In this document: positions 46,798-58,914 of the stretch, piece by piece
Layout: every line of letters begins with the position of its first letter
How positions within the stretch are numbered: position 1 is the first letter of the stretch
The notes under the pieces: generated by a model
What the model was told of the DNA's origin: nothing
The model's database searches: none
Seen by the model: only the letters and a program-made list of their open reading frames with translations
Source: Aspergillus flavus
Taxonomy: Eukaryota > Ascomycota > Eurotiomycetes > Eurotiales > Aspergillaceae
Reading direction: 5' to 3'
DNA: 64,000 nucleotides
NCBI RefSeq assembly: GCF_009017415.1
Contig: NC_092404.1
Location: 1,674,001-1,738,000 of the forward strand
Program-made: the position numbers and the translations under genes

Positions 46798-49014
46798 ATG
46801 TTGCCTTCGCGTCTCACCCGCGCGGTATGTGTTTCCTCCCAACAAACAGACCCTCGCATAACGAATTCGATGATCGAAACTGACTTGGCTTTGCATGCAA
46901 CAGCTCCCGCGCACTGCTTTCACCCGCGCCGCCGGTCTCAGAGTCCCCAGCACATCCTTCCGGAGATGGAACTCGACGGAGGGTGGTGAAGAGAAAGTGA
47001 AGGGCCAGGTCATCGGTATTGACTTGGGTATGTTTAGTCCAAACAAAACCAATTCATCAAAACAAGCTCCTAATGAAGATTTATAGGTACCACCAACTCT
47101 GCTGTCGCTGTCATGGAGGGAAAGACCCCCAGAATCATTGAGAACGCTGAAGGTACGTGAAAATTTTTTCGTCGTCGGGAGCTCGGCATTTGATTGGTGA
47201 GCGCTGCGGCTAACCTGCAATCAAAAGGTGCCCGCACAACTCCTTCCGTTGTCGGTTTCGCTCAGGATGGCGAGCGTCTCGTTGGTATTGCTGCCAAGCG
47301 TCAGGCTGTTGTTAACCCCGAGAACACTCTTTTCGCCACCAAGCGTCTCATCGGTCGCAAGTTCACCGATGCTGAGGTTCAGCGTGACATCAAGGAGGTT
47401 CCCTACAAGATCGTTCAGCACGACAACGGCGATGCTTGGGTTGAGGCTCGTGGCCAGAAGTACTCCCCCTCTCAGATTGGTGGTTTCATCCTCAACAAGA
47501 TGAAGGAGACTGCCGAGAACTACCTCAGCAAGCCCGTTAAGAACGCCGTCGTCACCGTTCCCGCCTACTTCAACGACTCCCAGCGTCAGGCTACCAAGGA
47601 TGCCGGTCAGATTGCTGGTCTTAACGTCCTCCGTGTCGTCAACGAGCCTACTGCCGCTGCCCTTGCCTATGGTTTGGAGAAGGAGGCTGACCGTGTCGTT
47701 GCTGTCTACGATCTTGGTGGTGGTACCTTCGATATCTCCGTTCTGGAGATCCAGAAGGGTGTCTTCGAGGTCAAGTCTACCAACGGTGACACTCACCTTG
47801 GTGGTGAGGACTTCGATATCAACCTTGTTCGCCACATTGTCCAGGAGTTCAAGAAGGAGTCTGGCCTCGATCTCTCCGGCGACCGCATGGCTATCCAGCG
47901 TATCCGTGAGGCCGCTGAGAAGGCTAAGATCGAACTTTCTTCTTCTCTTCAGACCGAGATCAACCTTCCCTTCATCACTGCTGATGCCAGCGGTGCTAAG
48001 CACATCAACCTCAAGATGACTCGCTCCAACCTCGAGTCTCTTGTTGACCCCCTCATCAGCCGCACTGTTGAGCCCGTCCGCAAGGCCCTGAAGGATGCCA
48101 ACCTCCAGGCCAGCGAGATCCAGGACGTCATCCTGGTTGGTGGTATGACCCGTATGCCCAAGGTCACTGAGTCCGTTAAGTCCATCTTCGGCCGTGAGCC
48201 CGCCAAGTCTGTCAACCCTGATGAGGCTGTTGCCATTGGTGCCGCTATCCAGGGTGCTGTCCTTGCTGGTGAGGTCACCGACGTTCTGCTCCTCGATGTC
48301 ACTCCCCTCTCTCTCGGTATCGAGACCCTCGGTGGTGTCTTCACTCGTCTGATCAACCGCAACACCACTATCCCCACCAAGAAGTCCCAGACCTTCTCCA
48401 CCGCCGCCGACTACCAGACTGCTGTCGAGATCAAGGTCTTCCAGGGTGAGCGTGAGCTCGTCAAGGACAACAAGCTGCTCGGAAACTTCCAGCTTGTTGG
48501 TATCCCCCCTGCCCACCGTGGTGTTCCTCAGATTGAGGTCACCTTCGACATCGATGCCGACAGCATCGTCCACGTCCACGCCAAGGACAAGTCCACTAAC
48601 AAGGACCAGTCCATCACCATCGCCTCCGGCTCTGGTCTCTCTGATAATGAGATCCAGTCCATGGTTGAGGATGCTGAGAAGTACGGTGCTCAGGACAAGG
48701 AGCGCAAGGCTGCCATTGAGGCTGCCAACCGTGCCGACAGTGTCTTGAACGACACTGAGAAGGCCCTCAAGGAGTTCGAGGACCGCCTTGACAAGGCCGA
48801 GGCTGAGCAGATCCGTGAGAAGATTGCTGCTCTCCGTGAGTTCGTTGTCAAGAACCAGTCCGGCGAGGGTACCGCCACTGCTGAGGAGCTTAAGCAGAAG
48901 ACCGATGAGCTCCAGAACGCCAGCTTGACCCTCTTCGACAAGATGCACAAGGCCAACGCCGAGCAGCAGCAGTCTCAGTCTGGCGAGGCCAACCAGGGCG
49001 AGAACAAGGCCTAA
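46798..49014 (+). CDS. Mitochondrial Hsp70 chaperone (SSC1 type)
   Basis: This matrix Hsp70 drives import of presequence proteins as the motor of the TIM23 complex and folds them afterwards. Exons are 46798-46824, 46904-47027, 47087-47152 and 47228-49014, with introns of 79, 59 and 75 nt, for 667 residues. A presequence ([20 protein letters not shown]) precedes the Hsp70 ATPase domain. Signatures are [15 protein letters not shown] (about 50-64), [16 protein letters not shown] (about 230) and [13 protein letters not shown] (about 373). The substrate-binding domain starts after [17 protein letters not shown]. The C-terminus is a Gln/Ser/Gly-rich tail, not EEVD or HDEL, which fits mitochondria. 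The very first exon is nine codons. Codon use is extremely biased to C-ending codons, which also leaves long open frames on the other strand. Confidence 0.96.
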
Positions 49015-49773
49015 ATGTACCACCACTGATTGACCCTGTTCCTGAAAAGGCTCATTGTTGATTGATTCCCTGTACCTCTCCTATATCCTCCTTGTCTCAT
49101 CTAGAGATCCATCTCTTCAACCTTGTTTTAACACGCATATGATATGTATACATACCAATAGTTTTGATTTCTATGCCCTCTGCTCGGTGTATGGGTGTTT
49201 GTTGTTTTCTACTCGTTTGTATTGGAACCGGTTGCCTTCATACCTTCTGGGGTCGGATGAGCATACTTGAAACGTTTCTCTTTCTGTTTGTTGGGAGGCA
49301 ATCCTTGACGGATTCAGGGATTGTCTACACTTGTAACTTTAATGACATTTAACGGCTGGGGACCACGAAAAAGGGGTTTATCCGGAGCATGTGTTAATAG
49401 ATTAGGAAATTCTCCTCTCGATTCAACAAACTTTTTTTACCATTCCACAGATTCTGAGTAGGCAGCGTTCTACTATGAAACCAGATGTGTCGGAGCTGGA
49501 TAGCTTCCTTGTGTTCAAAACACCTAAGAGTCGTAGCCCACAATCTCCCTGCCCCATTTGCATTCTGGAAACGTTCAGAATTCCCCAAGTGGGCCGAGGG
49601 AGCGCGCGGTCAGCAGAGTAAGTAGTGTATCTTTGATCATGACCAGTGTCGCCGCTCTTTCCTCATTCCTTTTTCTTTCTTTGTTAGGACAGTGCAGAAT
49701 ATCTGCATTCGGGGTGGTATTTCTCTGATTCTATTTTCTTAAACAAGGATTTGTACACACCATGCTAGCCACC

Positions 49774-49801
49774 TGTCCCTACATACATGTACGTAGGGAC
49801 A
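49774..49801. repeat. Inverted repeat / hairpin
   Basis: TGTCCCTAC at 49774-49782 is the exact reverse complement of GTAGGGACA at 49793-49801, leaving a 10-nt loop (ATACATGTAC) that is itself partly self-complementary. No T run follows, so it does not look like a terminator. Confidence 0.75.
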
Positions 49802-49817
49802 CAGTACAGAAAAACAA

Positions 49818-49832
49818 TGTACATAGTACATC
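49818..49832. repeat. 15-mer TGTACATAGTACATC, first copy
   Basis: This is an exact 15-nt match to 52392-52406, 2.6 kb away in the same desert. It contains the spaced palindrome TGTAC-ATA-GTACA. Confidence 0.75.
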
Positions 49833-51089
49833 CAATCCACCACCATACAGATTCGACAACGAGTCCTCCGTAACATCTGCACAAAATTCCCAAAAGGAAA
49901 AGAAAGAAGAATAATAACAAAACAACCCTAGCCTAACCCAAGCGGTACACTGAAGCAGATTAGACCCAACACACATTTATTTCGTGTTGTCCTTTGCCAG
50001 CTGTTCCACTAGTTTGCTGATGATCGCAGGGCGATTTTAATTAAAATCAACTGGGTAACGAATCAGAATCGGATTTTCAATCCCGAAGGCAAGACACCAT
50101 TCTGATGCTAAAGTCCGCCATTCCATTGTTATGTTAGTTAGAATGGTTTTGGTTTAGTTTTGTTTAGTTGGTTAGTTGGTGGGTTTTGGGGATTATTAAT
50201 TGTTTTTCGATTTGTTAGTTATGAGTTATTGGACTTGGCGATGAGAGTTAGTTACTTAAGTTGAGTAATTAATATGTTGACTATTATGAAGTTGAGGTTG
50301 ATGGGAGCCGAGGATGAAACGAAGATTGCAGTGAAGCTCTCACCGATAGAATGGGAAAAAGGGTAGAAACCAGAAAGAAGAAAAAAAAAAAAAAAGGAAA
50401 AAGAAAAACAAAGGTACCCCATTGTTGGCGGGTATGTTCCAATAGTAGTGGAATTCCTTGCATGGGGAGACGGTATATATCGATTATCTGCCTTGGAATT
50501 CAACACTTTATTAATCCACAATATGTAATCCGTTTGAATGTTACCACTTTACAAGGCTTGTTTTGGTTTTTATTTACCAATTTTTACCCAAATCCTCAGG
50601 CAGGGAGAAAAAGAAGAGAGAGGAGAGGAAGAGAGGGGGGGGGAAGCCACACACCCCCCGGTTTGGTAGAAAAAATAAAATAAAATAAAAACCGAAGGAA
50701 AGAATTTTTCTTATTGGAATGTTAACAGGGGGGTGTGTGTGGGCTTGACACAACTGTAGTTTGTGTGTGTATGTGTATGTGTGGATTGTGATACACATGG
50801 TGGAGCAAGATATGCAGGATTGACAATACTTTTTGGACTTATCAAACCACTTGTTTATACTCTGGATAAACTATGCTAATATAGTTCAATGGTTGATTAA
50901 GCTGGCCAGAACCGCCTGTGGTGTTTGGACAAGTTGCTCCCCAAATATGGGGTAGGCTGATGATAATCCCAGCGGCGCTATTATAACGGGGGCATGTTAT
51001 AGGTTAGTTAGTGTTAGGTAGTTATCAAGAGTTGGGACGGGGCCAATCGATCACTTTCGTTCCCTATAATAATGCATATTATGACTGTT

Positions 51090-51143
51090 GGTGGTGGAGG
51101 AGGGGGAGGAGGAGGAGGAAGAGGAGAAGACGACGACGACGAC
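51090..51143. repeat. Purine-rich triplet repeat block
   Basis: A G/A-only stretch of GGA and GAA triplets runs into (GAC)n. The block is non-coding on both strands as far as I can see. Confidence 0.7.
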
Positions 51144-52391
51144 TACGATGCTGCTGATGATGTATGTTCTCTAGCTGTACCCTCTGATCCGGCATTACGC
51201 AGGGCTCCACTGAGAGACTTGCAGCAGCAGTTGCAGTAGAGAAACAAATCAACGTTGTACACAACTGCAGTTAGGAGCTCACGTCAAGGATTGGAAGACT
51301 TGTCATAGATAGAGGGAACGGATAGGTGGGTTTCTACTCTGTACTCTTTTTCTGTTCATTTTCGATCTGGAGGGGAAACTAAGGGGAGGAGATAGTACTG
51401 TCTAGAGAGTAAAAAGGACCTCACCACAAACAACTGAATAAGATGAAGGGGACTTGTTCCTGAACCAGACTCTTACAATGATCACATTCAATCAAATTAA
51501 AAATAACTGTCATTTCCCGAATCCAAGGATTGCAATGATGAATCTCTGGGTCGTGACCCATGGACAAGAGGAAGACTCACTTTCTCTGGCTCACCCTGGC
51601 TCGCCCTGATTTGCTGATCACTTTTCTCATGCTCCATACGGAGTCTGAATCTCCAGTTGGACTTTTCTGGGTTTTCCCCACTTAGTTCAGACTCATTACC
51701 AGATGGGCTTTTCATCCCTTAAGGAACAGGTAACTTGTTTTTCTCCCTTTCCCGTGACCTTTTCTTTTTCTGTTCCTCCTTTTCTCCCAGGCAGGGAGAT
51801 GGTCAGTTGCCACATTTCCGCCCTTTTTTGTTCAAACCCACAGGAGGTTTCATCTGTATTAGTAGATATTTTGTGTGGCAGGACAATCCGGGAGTTACGA
51901 CTACTAGTACTACTTACTTACTCCGATACTATTACTAGTAGGGGAACAATACTAATGGAAATCCACTGGTGATCACGCATTGCACAATCCACTAATTTTC
52001 CATGATCTTCCACATCCCTCCTCATTTAACCATGTTACATATTGGTAGTAGATCATGGCGCCCTGATTGGCCTGTCCCAGCTAAAAATAAAATAAATTTG
52101 TTAGAAAAAATTGTTGCCCGTCTTCTCCCTCTGTTTTGTGGAAAAGGAAGAACGCCTCGAAGTTTGGTTTTACGAATTCGTCAGTGGGCATTGTCCCGTT
52201 TCCAGGAGATCAATGGAATTTTGATATGTGGATTTGGGCACCGTTATTGTTTCTGTCTTAGATCGAATCGAAACTGAATTGTGTGTGGCTAATGTGGTGG
52301 GTTTAGGCCTTTTTTATTTTTTTTATTTTTTTATTCTTAAAACTTTTTTCTTGCTTTGGGTCGGTGTCGCGCGTCCTGTACCCTATGTTTC

Positions 52392-52406
52392 TGTACATAG
52401 TACATC
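52392..52406. repeat. 15-mer TGTACATAGTACATC, second copy
   Basis: Exact second copy of the 15-mer at 49818-49832, in the same orientation. Confidence 0.75.
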
Positions 52407-53816
52407 TCAGATCCTAGACTGGGGGTGATAAATTAAAAAAACTATACATCAATGGGTTGATTGTGTTTGTCACTAGTGTGACAGTAGTGGGTTTTTATTA
52501 GGAGGGGGTCCAACTGAACACAACACATTGGATGATTGGGGGGGCAAAATCACTTGGTAATACCCAGGTATTTAATTCAATGTAATCATAATCAGAAAGG
52601 GAGGATCTCAGGGTAAAAAAAAAAAAAAGAAAGAAAGGAAGAAGAAGAAGAAAAAAAAAATAATTTAAACAAAATGTTATTATGAGCAGAAGTAAGAATC
52701 CTTCACAAAATACCTGGGAGCTATTTGTCGATATCCTGCTGAAGAACTGGAGAATATAATTATTGTAATGAATCTGCATTTCTTGTGCAACCCCCCCAAT
52801 GTAAGGCTGTTGATGTTAATTGAACAATTATTACTACATCTGATACTTGGAGCTCAACTCGATCCATGGACTTGTTTGTTTGGAACTGACCGCAAAAGTC
52901 AAAATGGGGTTTAAAACTACTAGTATACTAAGTTAGTTTAGTGAACTAGAGCTGTCCCAATTGAAGGCGCCATTATTATTATTTTCTTCTTTTCTTTCCC
53001 TCGCTCTCTTCTTTTTTTTGTTAGCCTCTTACCTTTTTTTTTTTTTTTACTTTTTTTTTTTTTTACTCAACCATTTTTCATAAATCAAAAAAAGTTTAGA
53101 AGAAAAGAGAGACGAAAAAGAAAACCAGATAAACTTTTACCATCATCAATTAGCATTACCGCCTATTTATCATCGGCGGTCTTGACTTCCAATCCGTTGA
53201 ATCCCTTGCTTAACCGTTACCACTTCTTCAACTTTGACTGGGTGACAAGACCATCTCTGAAAGGGTCCACGGGAAATTTCCTGGTCGCTGTACTTTTCTT
53301 GAGGGGGAAAAACGGGCAGACTGCAGCGCGCTAGCGGTTTGTTTTTCTTCTTCCTGCTCTTGGAGAAGTACTTTCTTTACTTTGTTCGACCTTCTATTGC
53401 TGCAAGTGTAAGTCTTGATTCTTATTCGAGTACTTGGGGGTTTCCTTGTCGAATCCCTACCGATCGCCCATACTCTGACACTCGCATTGGCTTTCTTCTC
53501 TTGCCCTCTTATCTATCATTCTTAGCCCTCTTATATTCAACCCTTCCGCACCCTACATTCTGTCACTGCTGGACCGTTTTTTTCTTCTTCCTCTCTGGCT
53601 TTTGACTCCTTCTGTTCCTTTCTCCCCTGCTTTAGATAATCTGTCTCATTTTACTTTACTTTTTATTTATAATTTCTTTTTGCATCGTTCACTGTTCATT
53701 CACCTCTGACCTCGCCCGCTTCCACCACCAACTCTACTTACATGGTGCATACTCCCGTACAAAAAAAAGTAAAAAAATTATTTCGCTAACCCTGGTTGCT
53801 TCTTCAGTTGTCCATC

Positions 53817-55252
53817 ATGACAGTTGCTGCACCGCCTGTGGCACCCGTTCACGAAAATGGTATCAACGGCAGCGGCCCCGGACACCACCATGTCAACATG
53901 AGCTTGCCACGTTTCCACCCAATCGCAATGAACCCGAGCCAACCAGTGCATCCCGAGCAAATGATGCCGAATCATTCTCATTTCCGTCCTTTTCCTCCAC
54001 CTCATCCTATGCAAGAAGCGGGCCCACCGGGCCCGGCTCCTCATCCTCCTTCTCATATAGATCAGATTGATGCTCGCTTGAGGCAATTGGAACATGAAGA
54101 AGCCGCTCGTATGGCCGCTCGTAGCCATCTTCTTGCTATTCGAAAGCGGGAAGACGAAGAATTCCGTAGGATGACTGAGAGTGCCGAAGCCGAAGAAGAG
54201 GTATGCTATAATACATTATGATTAACTCGATCACCCGCTAGATTTAAGTCTGACATGGGGAATTGCCCGCACAATAGGAACTTCGTAGGCAACGGAAACG
54301 ACTGAAGCGCGAATCTATGGGATTGGGGTATAATGCAAGCATGGACTCTCCGCCACTGCGGCCGACACCGCCACGTCGTTTGTCAGAGACCAATGCAGCT
54401 ACCACCCTTGCGTTCTTCAAGCAGCAAAGTCCTCCAGAGCCTCGTACCATCCCTCCACCGCCTGTGCAAGCACCGCCGTCTCATCCTCCCCCTCAACATA
54501 TGCCTCATGACCCTACTGCCGGTACAATTCGACGAAAGCAAAAATACACCATTAAGAATGTCGAGGCCTGGGGTGAACGCCACGGACGACCTGCAGCACA
54601 CGACCCTTCTGGACGCGCGTTGTGGAAGCGACCATCCGATGGTAGTTTAGTGTATCTGACCTGCCCAGTTTCCGGCTGTGGAAAGGCCGACTTTGTGACG
54701 CTCCATGGTTTTATGTGCCATTTGACAAAGAAGCATAAAGATCGCAGTCTGGGTAGTCAATCAAGGGCGTTGGAAGTTTGCGGGATCGTCTATGACCCTA
54801 ATGCACCCCTTCCGCCAGTGTCGACTGTACAGCGTGCGTCGACCGAAGAAAGTCGCGGTGACTCGGCCCCTACAGACCCTGAAGGTTACCCACAAGAGAT
54901 GGACTACTCTTCCGCATCGGATGATGAGGAGAGCCGGAAGAATCCCGTGAAGACAGAGGCGGCAGATCGGACATTACCTGTACCGACAGTCCCTTTCCCG
55001 CACCCTGAGGAGCCCTCGAAAGCACGGAAGCTCAATAATTCTACAAAGCAGTCGATATCCTCCATAATTGATCGTGACCCGGAAGATGAGCCCCGGGAGC
55101 GTTTAGTTTCTATCCCCCCTCGCCCAGTCGAGGCCCTATCGCGAGCCTCACCGGAGCAAAAGCCCTCTATTCCAAATGAAGCCGAGGTGTCTCGGCCTGA
55201 TGAACGAAATCAGGAACCCAATGAGTCAAAGGAGACCACCGAGTCAAAATAA
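53817..55252 (+). CDS. Single C2H2 zinc-finger nuclear protein, function unknown
   Basis: Exons 53817-54200 and 54278-55252, with a 77-nt intron, give 452 residues. The N-terminus is Pro/His-rich (PRFHPIAMNPSQPVHP), followed by a charged coil (HIDQIDARLRQLEHEEAARM) that carries on across the intron as EEEELRRQRKRLKRE. After a Pro-rich linker comes YTIKNVEAWGERHGRPAAHD, then a zinc-finger-like C-x4-C-x13-H-x4-H unit within CPVSGCGKADFVTLHGFMCH and LTKKH. The C-terminal third is acidic, Ser/Pro-rich and disordered. A CGCTAACC branch-like element and CTTCTTCAG acceptor just before the ATG suggest a 5' UTR intron. One atypical finger with a conserved flank suggests a chromatin or transcription cofactor rather than a classical DNA-binding factor. 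I cannot name an orthologue. Confidence 0.82.
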
Positions 55253-55918
55253 TACAATCGATCCTATTTTTCTTATAATACGGTCTGTTGCGCTATTAAA
55301 ATACGCAGAACTTGCATTTGCATCCTACGAGCACGCTTTAGCTTTTGACACCTTTGCAGCTGCGTGAATACCCTTCTATGCATACCTGGGTGGCTTTGTC
55401 TACTTCTTATTTCAATTCTCTTCGAGTAATGTAATGTCTTTCCCATCATTGCTGGTCATTCTGTTCTGGGGCGCTGGTCGACTTGCGTCTGTTCGTTTCC
55501 TGTCAATTTTGCTTCAACATAGTGGATACCTACGATATAAACCGATCTATAACTATGACCTGTGTGACTTTGTGAGTCACCAAGAAAATCCTGTTGTGTG
55601 CATCTGCTCTGCCGGGTCTCCATTGAGATCTTGCATGCCGTTTATGCATCTCTTTTATGTTACTTAATGGATACTGCGAAGCCCATTAGTGGCTCATTGC
55701 ATAATTGCAACAGACCCTTGATAGTGGCCAAACAAATAAATCAATATATCATGTTCATGCCTTATACACACCTTCCGTCTGCTCAGGATGACCCATGACT
55801 ACAGATGTCCTGAACCCTCGATGAGAGCTACTGACTCACAGTACTGAGTTTCACTATAGGACCGGCACTCTCTCCCTCTACCATATCTCACCTCTTCGGA
55901 CTTCCTCCTTACCAAATC
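55253..55918. other. Convergent 3' intergenic region
   Basis: About 670 bp between the zinc-finger gene and the convergent methyltransferase gene. It should contain both 3' UTRs. No gene is seen. Confidence 0.5.
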
Positions 55919-57262
55919 TCACAAATCCCCATCCTTCAACACCAACACATGCACCAAATACCCGGACCCAGACGCCAACTTCCCCCCCAAGACCTCATCA
56001 CTAACCCTCCAAACCCGAAACACCCTCATCGTCTCCCTCAACCACGCCTCAAACACCTCCGGCGACCGCTGCTGCTGCGCAATCACACAAACCGTCGGCC
56101 TCATCTCCCCCTCCCCCAACTCCTTCTCGGCACCATAAACAGCCCTCAACCGACATACATCCGCACAAGTCCGCACAAACGGCGCAATCAACGCCTCATT
56201 ATAGATACAATCACAGGAAATCAGCACATCAAACCCCCGATCCTCACGTCCCGTATTCCCGTCATTGTTAGCAATACTATCCTTCAACAAGGCCGGATCA
56301 TCCGTTTCCCAGTCCAGGGTGGTGAAAGTGATGTTTGGAGTTGGCTTTTGTGCTGTTTTGTTGTTGTTGGGGCCATGTTTGCTGGGTTTCCTGTGACTAC
56401 CTGCCTTGGATCTGGGATGTTGGCTTGGGGCGTTGGTCTCGAGATTGGAGCGCAGGAGTCGATGGACGTATTCTTGGTCGGTGGCTATGTAGTGCGTGAT
56501 TTTGGGGGAGAGGGCCAGGGCTATTAGGCCGGAGATTCCGCAGCCCAGTTCGAGGACTGTGGAGGTTGGGGTGAGGATTGTGGTGGTCCAGAAGGGGTTG
56601 GATTGTGTTGTTATCCATTCTGCGAAGAGGGGGGTGATTTTCCAGAGGACTGGGGTTTTTTTGTCTGTTGTTAGCTTATTGTGTAGGGTAGTGGTGGTGG
56701 GGGGGGGGGGGGGGGGGGGGGTAGATTGGGGTAGGTTGTCTGATAGAGAATGTCGATAGCGATATGGATAGATGTATGTATGCAGGTAGATAAGGTAAGG
56801 TAAGATGTCCAGGGTCGGAATGGATATAGTGGATTCAATAAATCCATGTGAATGTGTTCGATAGCCAAGAAATAGGAAACGAGATGTTTTACCTGCACCA
56901 GTTGTGCCGCCCGCGCGCGACGACGACAACAGCGTCGGAGATTGGTTAATGGTATAGTCTTGTCCGTGGATGGTTACATCGACAGATGTTGCTCGTGAAT
57001 CGACGAAGCCCAGATTGGCCGAGGGAATATCTTGCGCGAAGAGAAGGAAGCATTCTAACAAGGATGTGAAATTAACTAGTGCGCGCCGGCTATTTCGTGT
57101 TTTTTCTTAGGTTCTTGGTTGATATGAGAGTATAGTTAGGTAGTCTACACGGGGGCTACGGATGGAATAGAACGTGTGGTGGGAATGTTGTGGAAACATA
57201 CCCTCTTCGGCATCTTCGACCTCTTCGCCGATGGATGTTAGGAAGGTGGTGAGTTCTTCCAT
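55919..57262 (-). CDS. rkm5: Ribosomal lysine N-methyltransferase 5
   Basis: RKM5 is a class I SAM-dependent methyltransferase that methylates a lysine of the 60S protein L1 in yeast. Exons 57262-57202, 57054-56893 and 56649-55919, with introns of 147 and 243 nt, give 317 residues. The start MEELTTFLTSIGEEVEDAEE joins to ECFLLFAQDIPSANLGFVDS. The family motif SSSRAGGTTGA continues across intron 2 into VLWKITPLFAEW. The SAM site is STVLELGCGISGLIALAL (about residues 105-122), followed by YIATDQEYV and DVLISCDCIYNEALIAPFV. A Lys/Pro/Asn-rich insertion of about 30 residues interrupts the domain after LRSNLETN. Intron 2 contains a 23-nt C run (on the coding strand) that looks like poly-proline if translated but is spliced out. 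Confidence 0.92.
56699..56721. repeat. G23/C23 homopolymer within RKM5 intron 2
   Basis: Twenty-three consecutive G on the plus strand (C on the coding strand) at 56699-56721. The tract lies between the donor and the AAGCTAAC branch site of the intron. Its length in the assembly may be unreliable. Confidence 0.85.
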
Positions 57263-58914
57263 TGGGTTAGGTAGTAATAGCTGTGTCGGTGCTCTGAGTA
57301 AGGTTAGGAGGATCTTGGGAGTTCAATTAGATCGGAGGCTCGAGCTTCTAGGGTTAGGATAGTCCTGGTTAGATTGGACCGGGGGGAAGCTGCTTCCGCG
57401 TCTATCGGGAAGGTAAATTGTCTCGTACTAGTAACTACAGTAGCCTCATTAGCAAAGTCTGGACTACTTTTTTTCTTGTCTTGTGATGATACCCAGGATT
57501 TTCCCTGTAGCGCCATGTATGGCGCCGATCGGTATAGAAGCGACAGCTGAGAAGAGGGGAGGAAGGAATGTACCTAATTAGGGTTGAGTCGGGATAGCAG
57601 CCGATTGATCTACCGTACTTTTCCATGGACGAGACTTAACGGAGTCGAGAGGCATTATTGTCGTTGATTGTTTGCTGTCAACGACAGCCGAGGAACTTCT
57701 GGAGCTGACGTTCATTGGTACCCCTGCTGATTGGTTGATGCTGGACCCACTGGCTGGATATGAGCAGGAAAAGTGGTGCGTAATGAATGTACTTGGTGCA
57801 GGGACTTATGAACTCGTTAAATTTGGTTATGCGTGGCAGTGTTACTGCTCTACGAAGGCAAATTCTACAATGGTAGTTTTTCTCTAGTAATAAGGTAGTG
57901 AAGTATACTTTGGAGTCAGGACGGAGATCTTCGAGTGTTGGGCATTTTTCCCAACAAAATACGGATCAAAGCTTCCCCCGAAGCTCCGGCTGTATACTTT
58001 GCGAAGGAGCATTGACGGGTTACTTGACTCTGAATCGGCTTCAAAGATACAAACGGACGGGTTCGGTACGAGAATTGTTTGTTCTACACGGCAGAGGGTC
58101 TCGGACATTATCAGAAGCCTGGGGGGGTTCTTTTGTCTGAACCGCGGTAAGGGGCGAAGAGGAGAGAAGAGAAGTTCCGAGCAACCTTGTCAATTAAAGA
58201 TTTAGCCGTAGTTTTAGTCGATTTTAATCACTATGGATACCGTTTTTGAGGTCTGTGTGGCATCAGGGGTGGTTGTGTCTCATGTTCCCGGGCAGGTTTG
58301 CAATCATATGGGATGTACCAGAAGAAAAGATAAAGGGAAGAACAATGGAATAAAGAAGCATAGATTTCCCCCCCTGGTACCTACAATACAATAACCAAGT
58401 TGCAGAAGAAGGGCAGGAACGTAGTTCCGTTCACGTCATTGGAGTGCTCAGACCGCCTTGGACCAATGCCCAGCCGCAAAAGTCTCGCTCTGACTTCATC
58501 CGTTCAAGCTTCATCTTGAGGTGCCTCCCCTTCTCCTCTTCTTTCTTCCCTCTCGTATTCCTTCCCCCGCATTTCTTTATCTCCCTCTCTCATCTGATCT
58601 CCTCTCCGACTCGAGACCACACGCTCCATTCCACTCTCTGCTCTCGACATTTCGAGAGTGAAGAGTTGCTGGTTCCCGTACAACTCGTATCCACCACTTA
58701 ATATTCTCCGTAAGTTGTTGTTTTGAGTTCTGCCACCCTGGAGCGATCCGTGGGTTCCTGTTATTCGCACGTTTTTTGTCCGCTCGACTGTGAACACTTC
58801 AAGATCTCCTTCCTCGGTAATCGGCCGACTAATTCCTTCAAAAGCCAGTTCCCTTGCCGTCCAGCTTTTCTCTTTCTGTATTCATACCCCCGTATTTCGT
58901 AATTCGCCGCCAAG
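57263..58914. promoter_or_regulatory. Divergent RKM5 / acyl-CoA synthetase promoter region
   Basis: About 1.65 kb between divergent starts, with no supportable gene. Pyrimidine-rich blocks at 58520-58650 and 58800-58905 suggest the core promoter and leader of the acyl-CoA synthetase gene. A GTAAGT at 58710 could be the donor of a leader intron, but I cannot fix its acceptor. Confidence 0.5.

Larger units (their letters stand above)
49015..53816. other. 4.8-kb gene desert upstream of the zinc-finger gene
   Basis: The longest empty stretch in the window. All open frames are short and lack motifs. It contains poly-A and poly-T tracts (A15 at 50381-50395, A13 near 52616, T15 and T14 at 53034-53064), a GT-rich block near 50130-50270, a (TG)n-like stretch near 50757-50783, a purine/GAC repeat block at 51090-51143, a hairpin at 49774-49801 and a repeated 15-mer. 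Its first part holds the Hsp70 3' UTR. The last part is probably the long 5' UTR or promoter of the zinc-finger gene. Confidence 0.55.

Noticed and set aside
47221..49026. 601-residue open frame antisense to the mitochondrial Hsp70 gene
   Set aside because: Highly biased C-ending codons remove stop codons from the complementary strand. Long antisense frames over Hsp70 genes are a known artefact, and the product is Leu/Val/Gly-rich without any domain.
56671..56898. Poly-proline coding segment in the methyltransferase gene
   Set aside because: Splice signals and the conserved join GGTTGA-VLWKITPLF show it is intron 2, not coding.
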